This document shows positions 50,612 to 60,263 of a stretch of 64,000 nt of DNA, in pieces. Position 1 is the stretch's first letter. Every line of letters starts with the position of its first letter. Where the stretch lies: assembly GCA_029946125.1 (NCBI GenBank), contig JAQSDX010000002.1, positions 1-64,000 of the forward strand, in the 5' to 3' direction. Source of the DNA: Candidatus Methylobacter titanis. GTDB taxonomy: Bacteria; Pseudomonadota; Gammaproteobacteria; Methylococcales; Methylomonadaceae. The notes under the pieces were generated by a model. The model ran no database searches and was not told where the DNA came from. It saw only the letters and a list, made by a program, of their open reading frames with translations. The position numbers were made by a program, and so were the translations under genes.

Positions 50612-51787
50612 ATGGAATCATATCCTTCTGAACTCTTGCTGATTGCATTTGTTGCCATGCTGGCGGCGCTTCTTAGGGAGTTGCCTAGTATCGTTCGCAT
50701 ACCTGTCGTGGTTCTTGAGGTCGTTTTGGGCATGCTGATAGGGCCTCATATGTTCAACTTAGCCACTCCGGACGGTATGATCGGTACATTGGGAGAGCTT
50801 GGTTTAGCTTTTCTGTTATTCATGGTCGGACTTGAGATCGATTTTGATAAAATTCGCGGCAGAGCCTTGTCATTGGCGGTAGGTGGTTGGTTTCTTTCGT
50901 TCTTATTGGCGATGCTTTGTATGTTCTCTTTCAATAGCATCGGACTCATCGAGACGCCGGTAATGTTGGCCGCAGTCGCCTTATCCACTACCGCTTTCGG
51001 TATACTGGCCCCCATTCTGCGTGACCGGGGAGAACTGAACACCGATTTCGGGAAGTATATGTTGGCAACAGCCGCTGTCGGTGAGTTTGTTCCTTTGATG
51101 TTCATTTCGCTTGTAGTGATCCCTGCTAAGGACACTTTTCTGCATACGCTGTTCATGGTGACTTTTATTATCTTTGCCCTAATCGTGGCCAATATTGCCT
51201 TACAAATGCGCTCATCCCCATTAATTGAAAAGCTGGCGCACACCATGCAGAGCAGTGGCCAGCTTCCGGTCAGAATTTGTATCTTGTTGCAGGTTCTATT
51301 GGTCACGCTTGCCGCTACATTTGGCCTGAATATCGTGTTGGGGGCATTTGTTGCCGGCATGGTGGTCGGTCTTGCCATTAAAGGAAATGAGGGCGAATTG
51401 TTGCGGCATAAGCTGGATGCGATCGGTTATGGTTTTCTGATACCCATATTTTTTATCGTTGCAGGCATGAAATTTGAAGTCAGCGCCTTATGGTCCGCCC
51501 CTCTGGCTCCGGTACAAATAGCTCTTTTGTTGGCTTTGATGCTGTTGATTCGAGGCGTTCCGTTGCTGCTATACAAGAAGGAACTGACACCCGAAGAAAA
51601 ATTACCTTTCGCCCTTTATTCTGCTACAGGCCTGCCTCTGATCATTATCATCAGCGAAATCGGCGTTTCCTCCGGACTTATGCCACAGGACAGAGCCTCT
51701 ATACTGGTGAGCGCGGGTATGATTTCGGTATTATTATTTCCCATCCTGGCTGTAAAATTACGCGGAAAATTCACGCTGCCCTGGTGA
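50612..51787 (+). CDS. monovalent cation:proton antiporter (KefB/CPA2 type)
   Basis: A 391-residue membrane protein with about twelve helices of the CPA2 family. GELGLAFLLFMVGLEIDFDKIRG and FFIVAGMKFEVSALW are family hallmarks; the conserved ion-binding region lies around FGLNIVLGAFVAGMVVGLAIKG. It lacks the cytosolic TrkA-N/RCK domain of KefB and KefC, so regulation must differ. It would exchange Na+ or K+ for protons. A truncated chloride-channel fragment follows at once. Confidence 0.9.
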   Translation: MESYPSELLLIAFVAMLAALLRELPSIVRIPVVVLEVVLGMLIGPHMFNLATPDGMIGTLGELGLAFLLFMVGLEIDFDKIRGRALSLAVGGWFLSFLLAMLCMFSFNSIGLIETPVMLAAVALSTTAFGILAPILRDRGELNTDFGKYMLATAAVGEFVPLMFISLVVIPAKDTFLHTLFMVTFIIFALIVANIALQMRSSPLIEKLAHTMQSSGQLPVRICILLQVLLVTLAATFGLNIVLGAFVAGMVVGLAIKGNEGELLRHKLDAIGYGFLIPIFFIVAGMKFEVSALWSAPLAPVQIALLLALMLLIRGVPLLLYKKELTPEEKLPFALYSATGLPLIIIISEIGVSSGLMPQDRASILVSAGMISVLLFPILAVKLRGKFTLPW

Positions 51788-51799
51788 CCCAAGGTAACT

Positions 51800-52069
51800 T
51801 TGGGTTTGGGGCTTATTGTGGAAAAACGTGGGGCTTTTTTTTCCTATATCGCCTGGGAACAACGCCTCGTATTCTGGATAGGCGCAATCATTGTCGGCCT
51901 GGTTATCGTTATGATGACCTTGCTCAGCGAATGGGCGACTCAAGCCTACCGCAGCCTTTCGCTACAATATCCCTGGTTTCATTTTGTCATCCCGCCTGTT
52001 GGAATGGGATTTACTTCAGTGCCGTTGTATCTTGCGCTGTGCGAGCCTTATAAGCCGAAATTAAAATAA
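51800..52069 (+). pseudogene. N-terminal fragment of a ClC-type chloride channel
   Basis: 89 codons from a TTG (GTG at 51818 also possible). WEQRLVFWIGAIIVGLVIVMMTLLSEWATQAY and SLQYPWFHFVIPPVGMG match my knowledge of the first helix and the following loop of bacterial ClC proteins, which are normally over 400 residues. The filter motifs (GSGIP, GREGP) are missing: the frame ends at 52069, and GGGGCGAC-type repeats begin a few bases later. It looks like a channel gene cut off by repeat-associated deletion. Confidence 0.6.
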
Positions 52070-52075
52070 TAAAGG

Positions 52076-52213
52076 GTAGGGGCGACCGGCCGGTCGCCCA
52101 TTGTGCTGCGCTATGAGTTATGTCCTTTTCATTGCTAATGTGGCGGCGACTTGAGTCGCCAATTGAAAATAATAGCGTATTGTCAGCGACAGGGCGACTA
52201 AAGTCGCCCCCAC
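52076..52213. repeat. cluster of GGGGCGAC REP-like palindromes
   Basis: GTAGGGGCGACCGGCCGGTCGCCC (52076-52099) is a near-perfect palindrome. A second inverted pair GTGGCGGCGACTTGAGTCGCC and GGGCGACTAAAGTCGCCCCCAC spans about 52140-52213. They lie between the ClC fragment and recQ, which converge. Confidence 0.9.
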
Positions 52214-52284
52214 AACCACACAGCTGCCCACGCCTTTCTTTGGTGCTGTTCGACACTATTTTCTACCTTTAGCCCGGCTTGCCA

Positions 52285-54420
52285 TCACCCCGTTTGATGC
52301 TGCAAGGCCGCCCGGATGCAACGCAAAATTCCATAACCGTATTGTCCCTCAAACTGCTCATAAACCGGTTTCAGCGCGTTCCTTTGATCCTCGGGCAAAT
52401 CGAGCATAGCGGCCTCTATCTGCCTGATTTCCTGCTCGGGCAATTCAACGACATCGGCCAGCACCAACATCCCCTGTTCCAGAGACTGGGCCAGATGGCT
52501 GTAAATGGTTTCTTCTTTAAGCACTCGTTGCTCAGCAACCTGCTTGACGCTGTAACCCAGGCGGAATAAGGCCACCGATTCCGCCATGGTATCCGACAGA
52601 CCGATCGGCCCGTTGTTAAGGTCGGCGAATTCTTTGATCACCGCCAGAAATTCATCGGCGTACAGTTCCAGCTTGCGTTCGCCGATACCGGACAACAGAC
52701 TCATTTGCTGGCGGTTGGTCGGTTTGGCTTCCAGCATCGCCATCAAGGTGGCGTCAAGAAAAATGATATAGGGCGGCACGTTCTGAGCCTCGGCGATCAT
52801 CTTGCGCTTGGCGCGCAAGGCATTCCACAACAGGGTGTCGTCAGTTTTAGCAAACTGCCTGCCTTCTCTTTTGCCACCCTTGATTTTTGTAGCTTTCAAG
52901 TCCTTGCGCAACATCAATTGCTGCTCGCCGCGCAAAATCGGCCGACAGGCTTCGGTCAGTTGCAACGCGCCAAAGCGGTCGAAATCCACGGCGACCAGTC
53001 CCCGTGCGACCAGCTGCCTGAACACCGAATGCCATTGCTGTTCGTCAATATCAACGCCGATGCCGAAGGTCGACAAGGTATCATGAGCGGCTTTGACAAT
53101 CCGCTCGGTGGCCTTGCCGCGCAATACATCGATCAAATAGGCGACGCCATAGCGTTGCTGGGTGCGGTGGATGCAGGACAGCGCTTTTTGTGCGGCCAGC
53201 GTCCCGTCCCAGGTGTTAACCGGCTCCAGACAGGTGTCGCAATTGCCGCAAGGCTGTTCAAGCAGGTCGCCGAAATAAGCCAGCAAGGCTTGGCGGCGAC
53301 AATGAACCTGCTCGCACAAGGCCAGCATCGCATCCAGTTTGTGGAATTCGACCCGTTTATGCGCCTCATCGGCATTGGAATCCTGCAGCATTTTCCGTAG
53401 CGTAATCACGTCCTGCAAGCCGTAAGCCATCCAGGCGTTGGCGGGCAGGCCATCACGCCCGGCGCGGCCGGTTTCCTGATAATAGGCCTCAACGCTTTTG
53501 GGTAAATCCAGATGCGCGACAAAGCGCACATTAGGCTTGTCGATACCCATGCCGAATGCGATGGTCGCCACAATCACCAAACCCTCGTCCATTAAAAACC
53601 GGTGCTGATGCTTGGAGCGCAAATCGGACGCCATGCCGGCGTGATAGGGCAGGGCGTTGACGCCTTTGGTTCTGAGCCATTCGGCGGTCGTATCGACTTT
53701 TTTCCGCGATAGGCAATAGACAATCCCGGCATCCCCGGCATGTTCGGCGCGAATAAAATCGATCAGCTGGTCGCGGGCATTTTGTTTTTGCACGATCCGG
53801 TAACGGATGTTGGGACGGTCGAAACCGCTCAGATAGAGCTGAGCTTGCTCCAGATTGAGGCGTAATTTGATTTCTTCGCGGGTTTTGTCGTCGGCGGTCG
53901 CGGTCAGCGCGATACGGGGAATGTCGGGAAAACGCTCGTGCAGCAGTGACAGCTGGAGATAATCCACCCGAAAATCGTGCCCCCATTGGGAAACGCAATG
54001 CGCCTCATCAATCGCAAACAGGGCGATTTTGATGCGCTCGAAAAGCGCCCCGGTTCGCGCCGAAGTCAAACGTTCCGGGGCGATGTACAGTAAGTCCAGT
54101 TCGCCGTTAAGCAATTGCTGTTCGATGCTGCGGGATTGTTCCAGCGATAAGGTCGAGTTAAGAAACGCGGCTTTAACACCCAATTGCAGCAAGGCGTTGA
54201 CCTGATCCTGCATCAGCGCGATCAACGGCGAAATGACGATGCCCACGCCGGGCCGGATCAGGGCCGGAATCTGGTAGCACAACGACTTGCCGCCGCCGGT
54301 CGGCATGAGCACCAACGCATCCTGCCCGGCTATCAGTCGTTCGATGACTTCCTGTTGTTGACCCCTGAATTTATCATAGCCGAAAACAGCTTTAAGTATT
54401 TCGATTGGTTTGTTAGTCAT
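52285..54420 (-). CDS. recQ: ATP-dependent DNA helicase RecQ
   Basis: A 711-residue RecQ. Motif [18 protein letters not shown], motif [16 protein letters not shown], motif [12 protein letters not shown]. The RQC zinc site is visible as CGNCDTC with an upstream Cys. The HRDC domain follows ([21 protein letters not shown]), and about 90 extra C-terminal residues ([22 protein letters not shown]...) look like an HTH_40-type extension. It unwinds duplex and recombination intermediates 3' to 5'. Confidence 0.96.
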   Translation of the reverse strand: MTNKPIEILKAVFGYDKFRGQQQEVIERLIAGQDALVLMPTGGGKSLCYQIPALIRPGVGIVISPLIALMQDQVNALLQLGVKAAFLNSTLSLEQSRSIEQQLLNGELDLLYIAPERLTSARTGALFERIKIALFAIDEAHCVSQWGHDFRVDYLQLSLLHERFPDIPRIALTATADDKTREEIKLRLNLEQAQLYLSGFDRPNIRYRIVQKQNARDQLIDFIRAEHAGDAGIVYCLSRKKVDTTAEWLRTKGVNALPYHAGMASDLRSKHQHRFLMDEGLVIVATIAFGMGIDKPNVRFVAHLDLPKSVEAYYQETGRAGRDGLPANAWMAYGLQDVITLRKMLQDSNADEAHKRVEFHKLDAMLALCEQVHCRRQALLAYFGDLLEQPCGNCDTCLEPVNTWDGTLAAQKALSCIHRTQQRYGVAYLIDVLRGKATERIVKAAHDTLSTFGIGVDIDEQQWHSVFRQLVARGLVAVDFDRFGALQLTEACRPILRGEQQLMLRKDLKATKIKGGKREGRQFAKTDDTLLWNALRAKRKMIAEAQNVPPYIIFLDATLMAMLEAKPTNRQQMSLLSGIGERKLELYADEFLAVIKEFADLNNGPIGLSDTMAESVALFRLGYSVKQVAEQRVLKEETIYSHLAQSLEQGMLVLADVVELPEQEIRQIEAAMLDLPEDQRNALKPVYEQFEGQYGYGILRCIRAALQHQTG

Positions 54421-54460
54421 AAACCCTTTTTATGTTTCTGTAGGCAGGAATAAATTGGTT

Positions 54461-54660
54461 TCATAACGGCTCAAATAAAGCCGTCAAATCCCCCGCAGGG
54501 CCGTAGCTTGGGCGCAGAGCATCGCGAAGCCCAACACGTCAGCCATTTAAAAGGCGATAGCTTTGATCGTTGGGCTTCATTGTATTCGGCCCAACGAAAG
54601 GCAACACAGACGGGGTCAGGATTTACATTTGACATTTCTAGTGTAACTTGTAAGTAAGGC
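54461..54660. other. relics: SNF2-gene tail copy and repeat-associated sequence
   Basis: 54461-54496, read on the minus strand, encodes DLTALFEPL and a stop, the same ending as the SNF2 helicase gene that ends at 55505, with only about four nucleotide differences in 30. It is followed by repeat text around GTTGGGCTTC (near 54560) and by GACGGGGTCAGG-type sequence (near 54610), which in other genomes flanks REP-associated transposase genes. No complete gene is present between 54421 and 54794. Confidence 0.6.
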
Positions 54661-54794
54661 ATGCCCCTGTGCTTCTTGCTGAAATTGACCGACCTAAGGC
54701 GCTCAGCTCCGCTCATTCCAGAACGGTTCTCTGAATTAGCCTAGACAGCCTAAGTTTCTATTCTGATGCCCACTTGCTAGTGCTGTTAGAGCAA

Positions 54795-55250
54795 TCAACG
54801 ATCACCACGCTTGATATTGTATTGATGCTCAATACCTTCTGTTAAATTATAACCGGCGTCATTGAATAAATCGCCGGTAAAAAACAAACGCCGATCTATA
54901 ATCCAGGCAATTTTTTTTAGCTGATTGTTTTCTATAATAATGGTTGAAAGATTATGATTGCTATCAATAATCTGATTCACAATGGTTTGTGGGTTAGTAG
55001 GGTCTTCTTTTAGCGCGCCAGACACAATACGCTGAGCAGATTCCATGGTCAGTACTGGATGCGTAATAGGTAGTTCAGTGTTTTTATCATTGTTAAATGA
55101 CTGCGCGTTAAAATAACCAATATCATAGACAAGCTTAAATAACAGACCCATCAGAACCACACCACCGTAAGCACAGAGGCCAATTTTCAATCGCCTTCTA
55201 ACGCGAGGATTTGATAGTTTTTTTAAAATAACGCGAACTTTTATATTCAT
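54795..55250 (-). CDS. membrane-anchored protein, possibly DsbC/DsbG-like N-terminal domain only
   Basis: A 151-residue protein: basic N-terminus, one helix (about 23-43, IGLCAYGGVVLMGLLFKLV), then a periplasmic domain. The ending KIAWIIDRRLFFTGDLFNDAGYNLTE recalls the link from the DsbC/DsbG dimerisation domain to its thioredoxin domain (GDLF...NLTE), but no thioredoxin domain or CxxC follows. It may be a truncated relative or a protein using only that fold. The resemblance is weak. It lies in the region flanked by SNF2-tail copies. Confidence 0.45.
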   Translation of the reverse strand: MNIKVRVILKKLSNPRVRRRLKIGLCAYGGVVLMGLLFKLVYDIGYFNAQSFNNDKNTELPITHPVLTMESAQRIVSGALKEDPTNPQTIVNQIIDSNHNLSTIIIENNQLKKIAWIIDRRLFFTGDLFNDAGYNLTEGIEHQYNIKRGDR

Positions 55251-55322
55251 TTTTATTGTGGTTCCATGGCTTTATTTATACGTAGCGCGTCACTGTCATT
55301 TAGTTAAGAAACACAAGATACC

Positions 55323-55405
55323 GTAGGAGCGGGCCGCGCCCGCGACATTTGGGCAGCGATTGCAGAGTTGTAGGCTTTTCATCGCGGGCATGGCCCGCTC
55401 CTACA
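55323..55405. repeat. GTAGGAGCGGGC inverted repeat
   Basis: GTAGGAGCGGGCCGCGCCCGCGA at the left and TCGCGGGCATGGCCCGCTCC then TAC at the right form long inverted arms, each also internally palindromic. It is a REP-type pair between the small membrane gene and the SNF2 gene. Confidence 0.85.
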
Positions 55406-55504
55406 ACGCTTAATGGCAGTGACGTAGTGCATGGGAATGAGATAAGCTTGAAATAATTAGACACGAAGCTTTACCTGCGATCTTTAGGTTATTGCCTTAA
55501 CGTC

Positions 55505-58500
55505 TTACAACGGCTCAAACAAAGCCGTCAGATCCTCCGCCGTCAGTTTCAACGATTCCTCTTTGGCCCCTTCCTGGTAAATCCCTTCGGCCAAGGCGCG
55601 TTTTTTATCCTGCATCGCGATAATCTTTTCTTCTACCGTATTTTCGGTAATCAGTTTATACACGAATACCGGCTTGTCCTGACCGATACGATAGACGCGG
55701 TCTGCGGCCTGGCTTTCTGCGGCGGGGTTCCACCACGGATCGTAAATAATCACGGTGTCGGCTTCGGTCAGGTTTAAGCCGACTCCGCCCGCTTTCAGGC
55801 TGATCAGGAACACGTTCACTTCGCCGCTTTTAAAGCGTTCTATGGCTTCGTCACGGTTGCGGGTCTGCCCGGTCAGTTTGGTATAACCGATCTTTCGGGC
55901 GTTCAATTCGTTTTCAATCAACGCAATCATGCGGGTGAATTGCGAGAATACCAGAATGCGGCGACCTTCTTCCAGCTGTTCCGGCAATAGCTCCATCAGC
56001 AAATCGAGTTTGGCGGATTCCTGCACTTTTTGCGCTTCTACTAGCCTCAGGGTGCGTGGGTCGCAACAGGTCTGGCGTAATTTAAGCAAGGCGTCCAGGA
56101 TGGTGATATGGCTGCGCGACAGGCCTTTTTGGGCTATCGCATCGCGGACCTTTTTCTCCATGGTCAGGCGGATGCTCTCGTATAAAGCGGCCTGTTTTGG
56201 ATATAGCGGCACTGAGCGAATAATCTCGGTTTTAGGCGGTAATTCGGTGGCGACTTCCTGCTTGGTACGGCGCAGCATGAACGGTGCAACGCGACGCGAC
56301 AGCCGCGCTCTTTGTTCGCTATCGCCATACACTTCAATCGGAGTGCGGTAACGTTTTTTAAAGGTAGCGCTGTCGCTAAGAAAACCCGGCATCAAAAAGT
56401 CGAATTGCGTCCACAGTTCGCCCAGATGATTTTCCATCGGTGTACCGGTCAGGCATAAGCGGTGATTGGACTTTATACGGCGCACCAATTGCGCGGCTTT
56501 GGACAGTGGATTTTTAACGACTTGAGCTTCGTCCAGAATCAGATAATGATACTCATGTTCCAGCAGTGTTTCCTCATCCCGTGTCAGCAAGGGGTAAGTG
56601 GTCAGGATCAGGTCGTAGTCCCTGATTTTGTAGAACAGCTGTTTGCGTTCGGAGCCCTGCAGGATCAGGATTTTCAAGTCGGGGGTGAAGCGTTCGGTTT
56701 CGCGTCGCCAGTTGCTCATCAGACTGGTCGGCGCGATGATCAGGCTGGGCAGACTCATCCGGCCGCTTTGTTTTTCTATTAACAAATGAGCGAGGGTCTG
56801 TATGGTTTTGCCCAGGCCCATGTCGTCGGCCAGAATGCCGGAGAATCTATATTCCCGTAAAAATTGCAGCCAGTTGAGTCCCTGCTGTTGGTAATGGCGC
56901 AGTTCTGCCTGCAAGTTGTTGGGCAGGGCGACATCTTCAATGCCGGTAAAGTTTTGCAGTTTTTGTCCCAGTTCCCGCAACTCTTTGCCGCCGTTAATGC
57001 TGAACAGACCATAGCTGTGTTCTTCGAGGTCGGCCAGTGCGGCGGCGTTAAATCGGGACAGTTTCAATGAGCCGTTTTTATCCATGGTGCTGCTGTTAAA
57101 CAGTTCTAGCAATACATTTAGAAACGGTTTGATCTTGTCGCTGGGCAAGGTCAGGTAGTTGTGCTTGCCTAACGGAATGCTGAGCATTTCCGGCAGGTTT
57201 TCCAAGTCGTAGTTTTCCAGTACCGGCATAATTAACGGCAGTAAAGGCATGGGTTGGCCGTCAACTTCTAGGGTAAAACGCATTTCAAACCAGTCTTGCT
57301 GGCTTTCGCTGATTTCCGCTTCCCAGTTCTGGGCGGTTTGAAAATTAAGCAAAAAGCTGTCGTCTATGTCGATAATCCAGCCATCTTGTTCCAGCTCAGA
57401 CAACATGTTTTGCAGAAAATCGCCCCAGCGTGCGGCGCTGTCCATTATCGTTGGTGCCGGACTATACAAAAACAGTTCTTGTGTGACGGTTTCTGAGGCG
57501 GTAAAACCGAGTTCCGTCAGACGATGTATGGCCAGTTGTTCGGTTTCTAGGTCGCGTGTAATCTTCACCAGTCCTTGAGCGGTTTTTATGACGCTATAGT
57601 CTTCCGAGGGGATTGCAGAAAGTGTCCAGTCGCCGTAGTTGAAACTTACTGCCATAAAATGGCTATATTGCTGGGCCGTTACCTGATGACCGAACAGCAA
57701 TAGTTTCGGTATAGGCGTTAGTTGATCGGCTTCGATTAATTCGACTTTTTTTGGGGCGGGCAGCGGCAGGCCGGGGTGTTCCATAATCAGGCGCTGACTG
57801 AATTCATCGGCATATTCGGCCGGAATGAGCGGGGCGGCCAGAATGTTTTTGAGTTGATCTGTCGAGAGCTTGTGGGCGTTGACTTCACCTATCATGCCCA
57901 AAGCGGCGTCCAGGTATTGCGGTGGATCGGTCAGCAACAAAATTGCAGGGGGAGCGATTTCAACCGCTAATTGATAGTCGCCATTATTGGCTGTTTGCCA
58001 GTCAAATTTTAAATCGCGGGCGGTTCCTTTTGTTAACGGAGCCCGCTCAAGGTCTTGCAGGAATAATCGACCCGTTTTCAGTAACTTGGACAAGGCCAAA
58101 TAACCTGTGGCGCCTTCAATCAAGGGTGCTCCTTTTAATGAAGCGTTAAGTGCAGTCAGCAGTTTGGCAATTTCATGATCCTCCGGTTGAAGATAACTGA
58201 CGTAGGAATAGCCGTAGTAAATATTGTTTAGGGTGGTTTTTCTGCCTTTAGATAAGCCTCCGGTTTTCTTTGCTTTGGTGATTAAAAAATCCAGAGTCAA
58301 TTCGTGTTTTGCGTTGTCGGGTTTGAGGATGTAAGCGGTAAAATCCAGAAAGGGATCGCGTTGTGGTGGCGTTTTTTGTTGCAGACTGTTTAGCCAAGCC
58401 AGACAGTTGGAGGTATCGGGTGTAGAAAGGCTTAACATCGAGTTTTGATACATCAGGCAAGCTGCCGCAACATGCTTGCAGTTAAAACCGACCGGGCAAG

Positions 58501-58744
58501 TACAATCGCCTTCAATTTCTGCCGCACTATAGTCCGGGCGCCAGACGATGCGGATATTTTGCCGGTACGGGTCTTTATGGCTGCCTTTCACGGCGGCATT
58601 GAGCTGTACAAAAAGAGCCCCTTCGCTTTTAACAGTGAGATTAATCACCCTGTTTGTTTCAAAATAGCTGCGTCCACGCTCATAAAAAGCGTCGCCACAT
58701 TCGTAGCGAATATCGGAACGTAGCAGTTTCTTTTGTTTATTCAT
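55505..58744 (-). CDS. SNF2-family helicase with SWIM zinc finger
   Basis: A 1079-residue protein. The SWIM zinc motif CTCPVGFNCKHVAAACL is near 80-96. A long middle region precedes the SNF2 ATPase (about 620-1075): motif I ILADDMGLGKTIQTLAHL, DEAQ-box LILDEAQVVKNP, motif III LTGTPMENHLGELW, C-terminal helicase motifs SLKAGGVGLNLTEADTVI and AADRVYRIGQDKPVFVYKL. It resembles bacterial RapA/HepA-group remodelers with N-terminal SWIM. It probably moves on DNA to displace proteins; the target is unknown. Confidence 0.94.
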   Translation of the reverse strand: MNKQKKLLRSDIRYECGDAFYERGRSYFETNRVINLTVKSEGALFVQLNAAVKGSHKDPYRQNIRIVWRPDYSAAEIEGDCTCPVGFNCKHVAAACLMYQNSMLSLSTPDTSNCLAWLNSLQQKTPPQRDPFLDFTAYILKPDNAKHELTLDFLITKAKKTGGLSKGRKTTLNNIYYGYSYVSYLQPEDHEIAKLLTALNASLKGAPLIEGATGYLALSKLLKTGRLFLQDLERAPLTKGTARDLKFDWQTANNGDYQLAVEIAPPAILLLTDPPQYLDAALGMIGEVNAHKLSTDQLKNILAAPLIPAEYADEFSQRLIMEHPGLPLPAPKKVELIEADQLTPIPKLLLFGHQVTAQQYSHFMAVSFNYGDWTLSAIPSEDYSVIKTAQGLVKITRDLETEQLAIHRLTELGFTASETVTQELFLYSPAPTIMDSAARWGDFLQNMLSELEQDGWIIDIDDSFLLNFQTAQNWEAEISESQQDWFEMRFTLEVDGQPMPLLPLIMPVLENYDLENLPEMLSIPLGKHNYLTLPSDKIKPFLNVLLELFNSSTMDKNGSLKLSRFNAAALADLEEHSYGLFSINGGKELRELGQKLQNFTGIEDVALPNNLQAELRHYQQQGLNWLQFLREYRFSGILADDMGLGKTIQTLAHLLIEKQSGRMSLPSLIIAPTSLMSNWRRETERFTPDLKILILQGSERKQLFYKIRDYDLILTTYPLLTRDEETLLEHEYHYLILDEAQVVKNPLSKAAQLVRRIKSNHRLCLTGTPMENHLGELWTQFDFLMPGFLSDSATFKKRYRTPIEVYGDSEQRARLSRRVAPFMLRRTKQEVATELPPKTEIIRSVPLYPKQAALYESIRLTMEKKVRDAIAQKGLSRSHITILDALLKLRQTCCDPRTLRLVEAQKVQESAKLDLLMELLPEQLEEGRRILVFSQFTRMIALIENELNARKIGYTKLTGQTRNRDEAIERFKSGEVNVFLISLKAGGVGLNLTEADTVIIYDPWWNPAAESQAADRVYRIGQDKPVFVYKLITENTVEEKIIAMQDKKRALAEGIYQEGAKEESLKLTAEDLTALFEPL

Positions 58745-58892
58745 GAAGGCATGGGTACATAGTTGAACAAGGGGTGCTTATTGTACTGCAATTAGGCGCC
58801 ATTGCAGGAATAGGTATATTCAACAATAGCGTTTTCAGGGGATTTCTGGTTAAGTAGGGTCAATAAAATTTGAACATTTCAGGAGAAAAAAT

Positions 58893-59456
58893 ATGAAACG
58901 ATATTTATTACTGACCTGTTTGTTGTTGGGCGCTTGCTCAAGTTTGCCGCCCGCGATAAAAAATCCCCCGCTGCATGACATTTCTTATGCCCAGGCAATC
59001 CAGCAGATTGCCAATTATAAAAATGCGCCGGTGCGTTGGGGCGGCGTTATTATTGATGTGGAAAATGAACAAAATTTCAGTTTGATTCAGGTGCTGTATT
59101 ATCCGTTAAGCAGCAATGCTCGCCCTCAGACAGATCAACCGAATGAGGGACGATTCCTGATCAAAAGCCCTGAGTTTCTCGATCCGGCTGTCTACACCAG
59201 AAATACGAAAATCACAGTTGCGGGAACACTTACAGGTGATGTCGAACGCACAATAGGCAAAAAAGTGTTGCACTTACCGTTGGTTGCCGCCACGAACATT
59301 CACCTTTGGCCGGTTTATGTGTACGACAATCGTTACGATGGTTTTGACTACGGTTTCGGCTATGGTTACGGTCCCTATTATGGCGGTTATCCTTATTTTT
59401 GGGGAAATTACTATTGGCCAGCGTATTCACCCTTTATGCGCGCACCTTTTTATTAA
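58893..59456 (+). CDS. slp: Slp-family outer-membrane lipoprotein
   Basis: A 187-residue protein with lipobox LLLGACSS (Cys15) and the Slp domain (AIQQIANYKNAPVRWGGVIIDVEN..., FLIKSPEFLDPAVY, ITVAGTLTGDVERTIGKK). The C-terminal 40 residues are rich in Tyr and Gly (DGFDYGFGYGYGPYYGGYPYFW split text), typical of the group. E. coli Slp is induced by starvation and acid; the role here is unknown. AGGAG precedes the ATG. Confidence 0.92.
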   Translation: MKRYLLLTCLLLGACSSLPPAIKNPPLHDISYAQAIQQIANYKNAPVRWGGVIIDVENEQNFSLIQVLYYPLSSNARPQTDQPNEGRFLIKSPEFLDPAVYTRNTKITVAGTLTGDVERTIGKKVLHLPLVAATNIHLWPVYVYDNRYDGFDYGFGYGYGPYYGGYPYFWGNYYWPAYSPFMRAPFY

Positions 59457-59515
59457 GTTTACATGCTCGCGCGACCTTTTTTAGCGATAGGTCTAGTTTA
59501 TTTTTTTTGTTGCTA

Positions 59516-59521
59516 TATAAT
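59516..59521 (+). promoter_or_regulatory. -10 element of the tRNA-Leu promoter
   Basis: TATAAT at 59516-59521 is followed by the G/C-rich ACGCGGC, as in stringently controlled stable-RNA promoters. The -35 region is not clear. Confidence 0.6.
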
Positions 59522-59545
59522 ACGCGGCTTACCAAAGTTATCGAT

Positions 59546-59632
59546 GCCTCGGTGGCGAAATTGGTAGACGCAAGGGACTTAAAATCCCTCGTTCGTAAGG
59601 ACGTGCCGGTTCGACTCCGGCCCGAGGCACCA
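59546..59632 (+). tRNA. tRNA-Leu (anticodon TAA)
   Basis: 87 nt with encoded CCA. The acceptor GCCTCGG pairs with CCGAGGC, the D-loop region is GGCGAAATTGGTAGACGC, the anticodon arm GGGACTTAAAATCCC gives TAA. A long variable arm (CGTTCGTAAGGACG) and T-arm GCCGGTTCGACTCCGGC follow. It is the class II leucine tRNA reading UUA/UUG. Confidence 0.97.
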
Positions 59633-59642
59633 TAAAAATCAA

Positions 59643-59673
59643 GGGCTTATGCAATCTGCAAAGCTCTTTTTTT
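59643..59673 (+). terminator. terminator of tRNA-Leu
   Basis: GGGCTT pairs with AAGCTC around a 12-base loop, followed by seven Ts. It lies 10 nt after the encoded CCA. Confidence 0.7.
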
Positions 59674-59787
59674 ATGCCTGTCGCTTTTATAGGCCAATAT
59701 AGACCGCTGGCGGCAGGTCAAAATAAAACCCCATAACAATCCGTAATACAAAAAGCCCTTCCATCAGGTTGCCGTTATTTCCGGTCA

Positions 59788-59949
59788 CTAAGCATCTGAC
59801 GCGCGTCGCCGTCTGTATCTGTAATAAGCTCTATCTGCTAATTTGTACTGCCTATCCTCGTTCTTCATGGGCAGATCGGAGATCTGCTCAGCGTTTAAGA
59901 TTTTCAGATAAAGAAGCCACGCCTCTGTTGTTAATTTCCTAAGCATCAT
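59788..59949 (-). CDS. possible 53-residue basic protein
   Basis: A short open frame MMLRKLTTEAWLLYLKIL...RAYYRYRRRRASDA with a hydrophobic-basic start and a very basic end. It has no clear ribosome site. It lies in the 631-bp gap between tRNA-Leu and sbcD, where nothing else is recognisable. It could be a real small protein or the remnant of an element inserted near the tRNA. I do not recognise it. Confidence 0.3.
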   Translation of the reverse strand: MMLRKLTTEAWLLYLKILNAEQISDLPMKNEDRQYKLADRAYYRYRRRRASDA

Positions 59950-60263
59950 TTTATTTCACATCTACGTCGAAAATGGCACAATAAACTGCTTTAGTATGTT
60001 GTAATTTTGAAGATTACAGACTAAGTCAGATAAGCCTAAAAAAACGGTCGTTATTATATAGGCTAGTCGTAGGATAGGGAGTTCAACTTTTTCAATCAAT
60101 AAGTGCTATTACCTATCGAGTGTTACGATAAAGCCTCACGACAATGATATGAGGCGATGATTGTGGAATCCGCTTCAATATATGATGGGACTGAGTCAAT
60201 ACCTACAGACAGCTTTTCGTTGGTATATGGCACACCATCAATCTCTTCTAAAAAAGAAAACTC

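Noticed and set aside
54471-54716. 81-codon minus-strand frame after recQ
   Set aside because: It is composed of repeat-derived sequence (SNF2-tail copy and the GGGGTCAGG element read in a wrong frame).
59546-59949. Integrated element using tRNA-Leu as attachment site
   Set aside because: No integrase and no duplicated 3' end of the tRNA was found in the following sequence.
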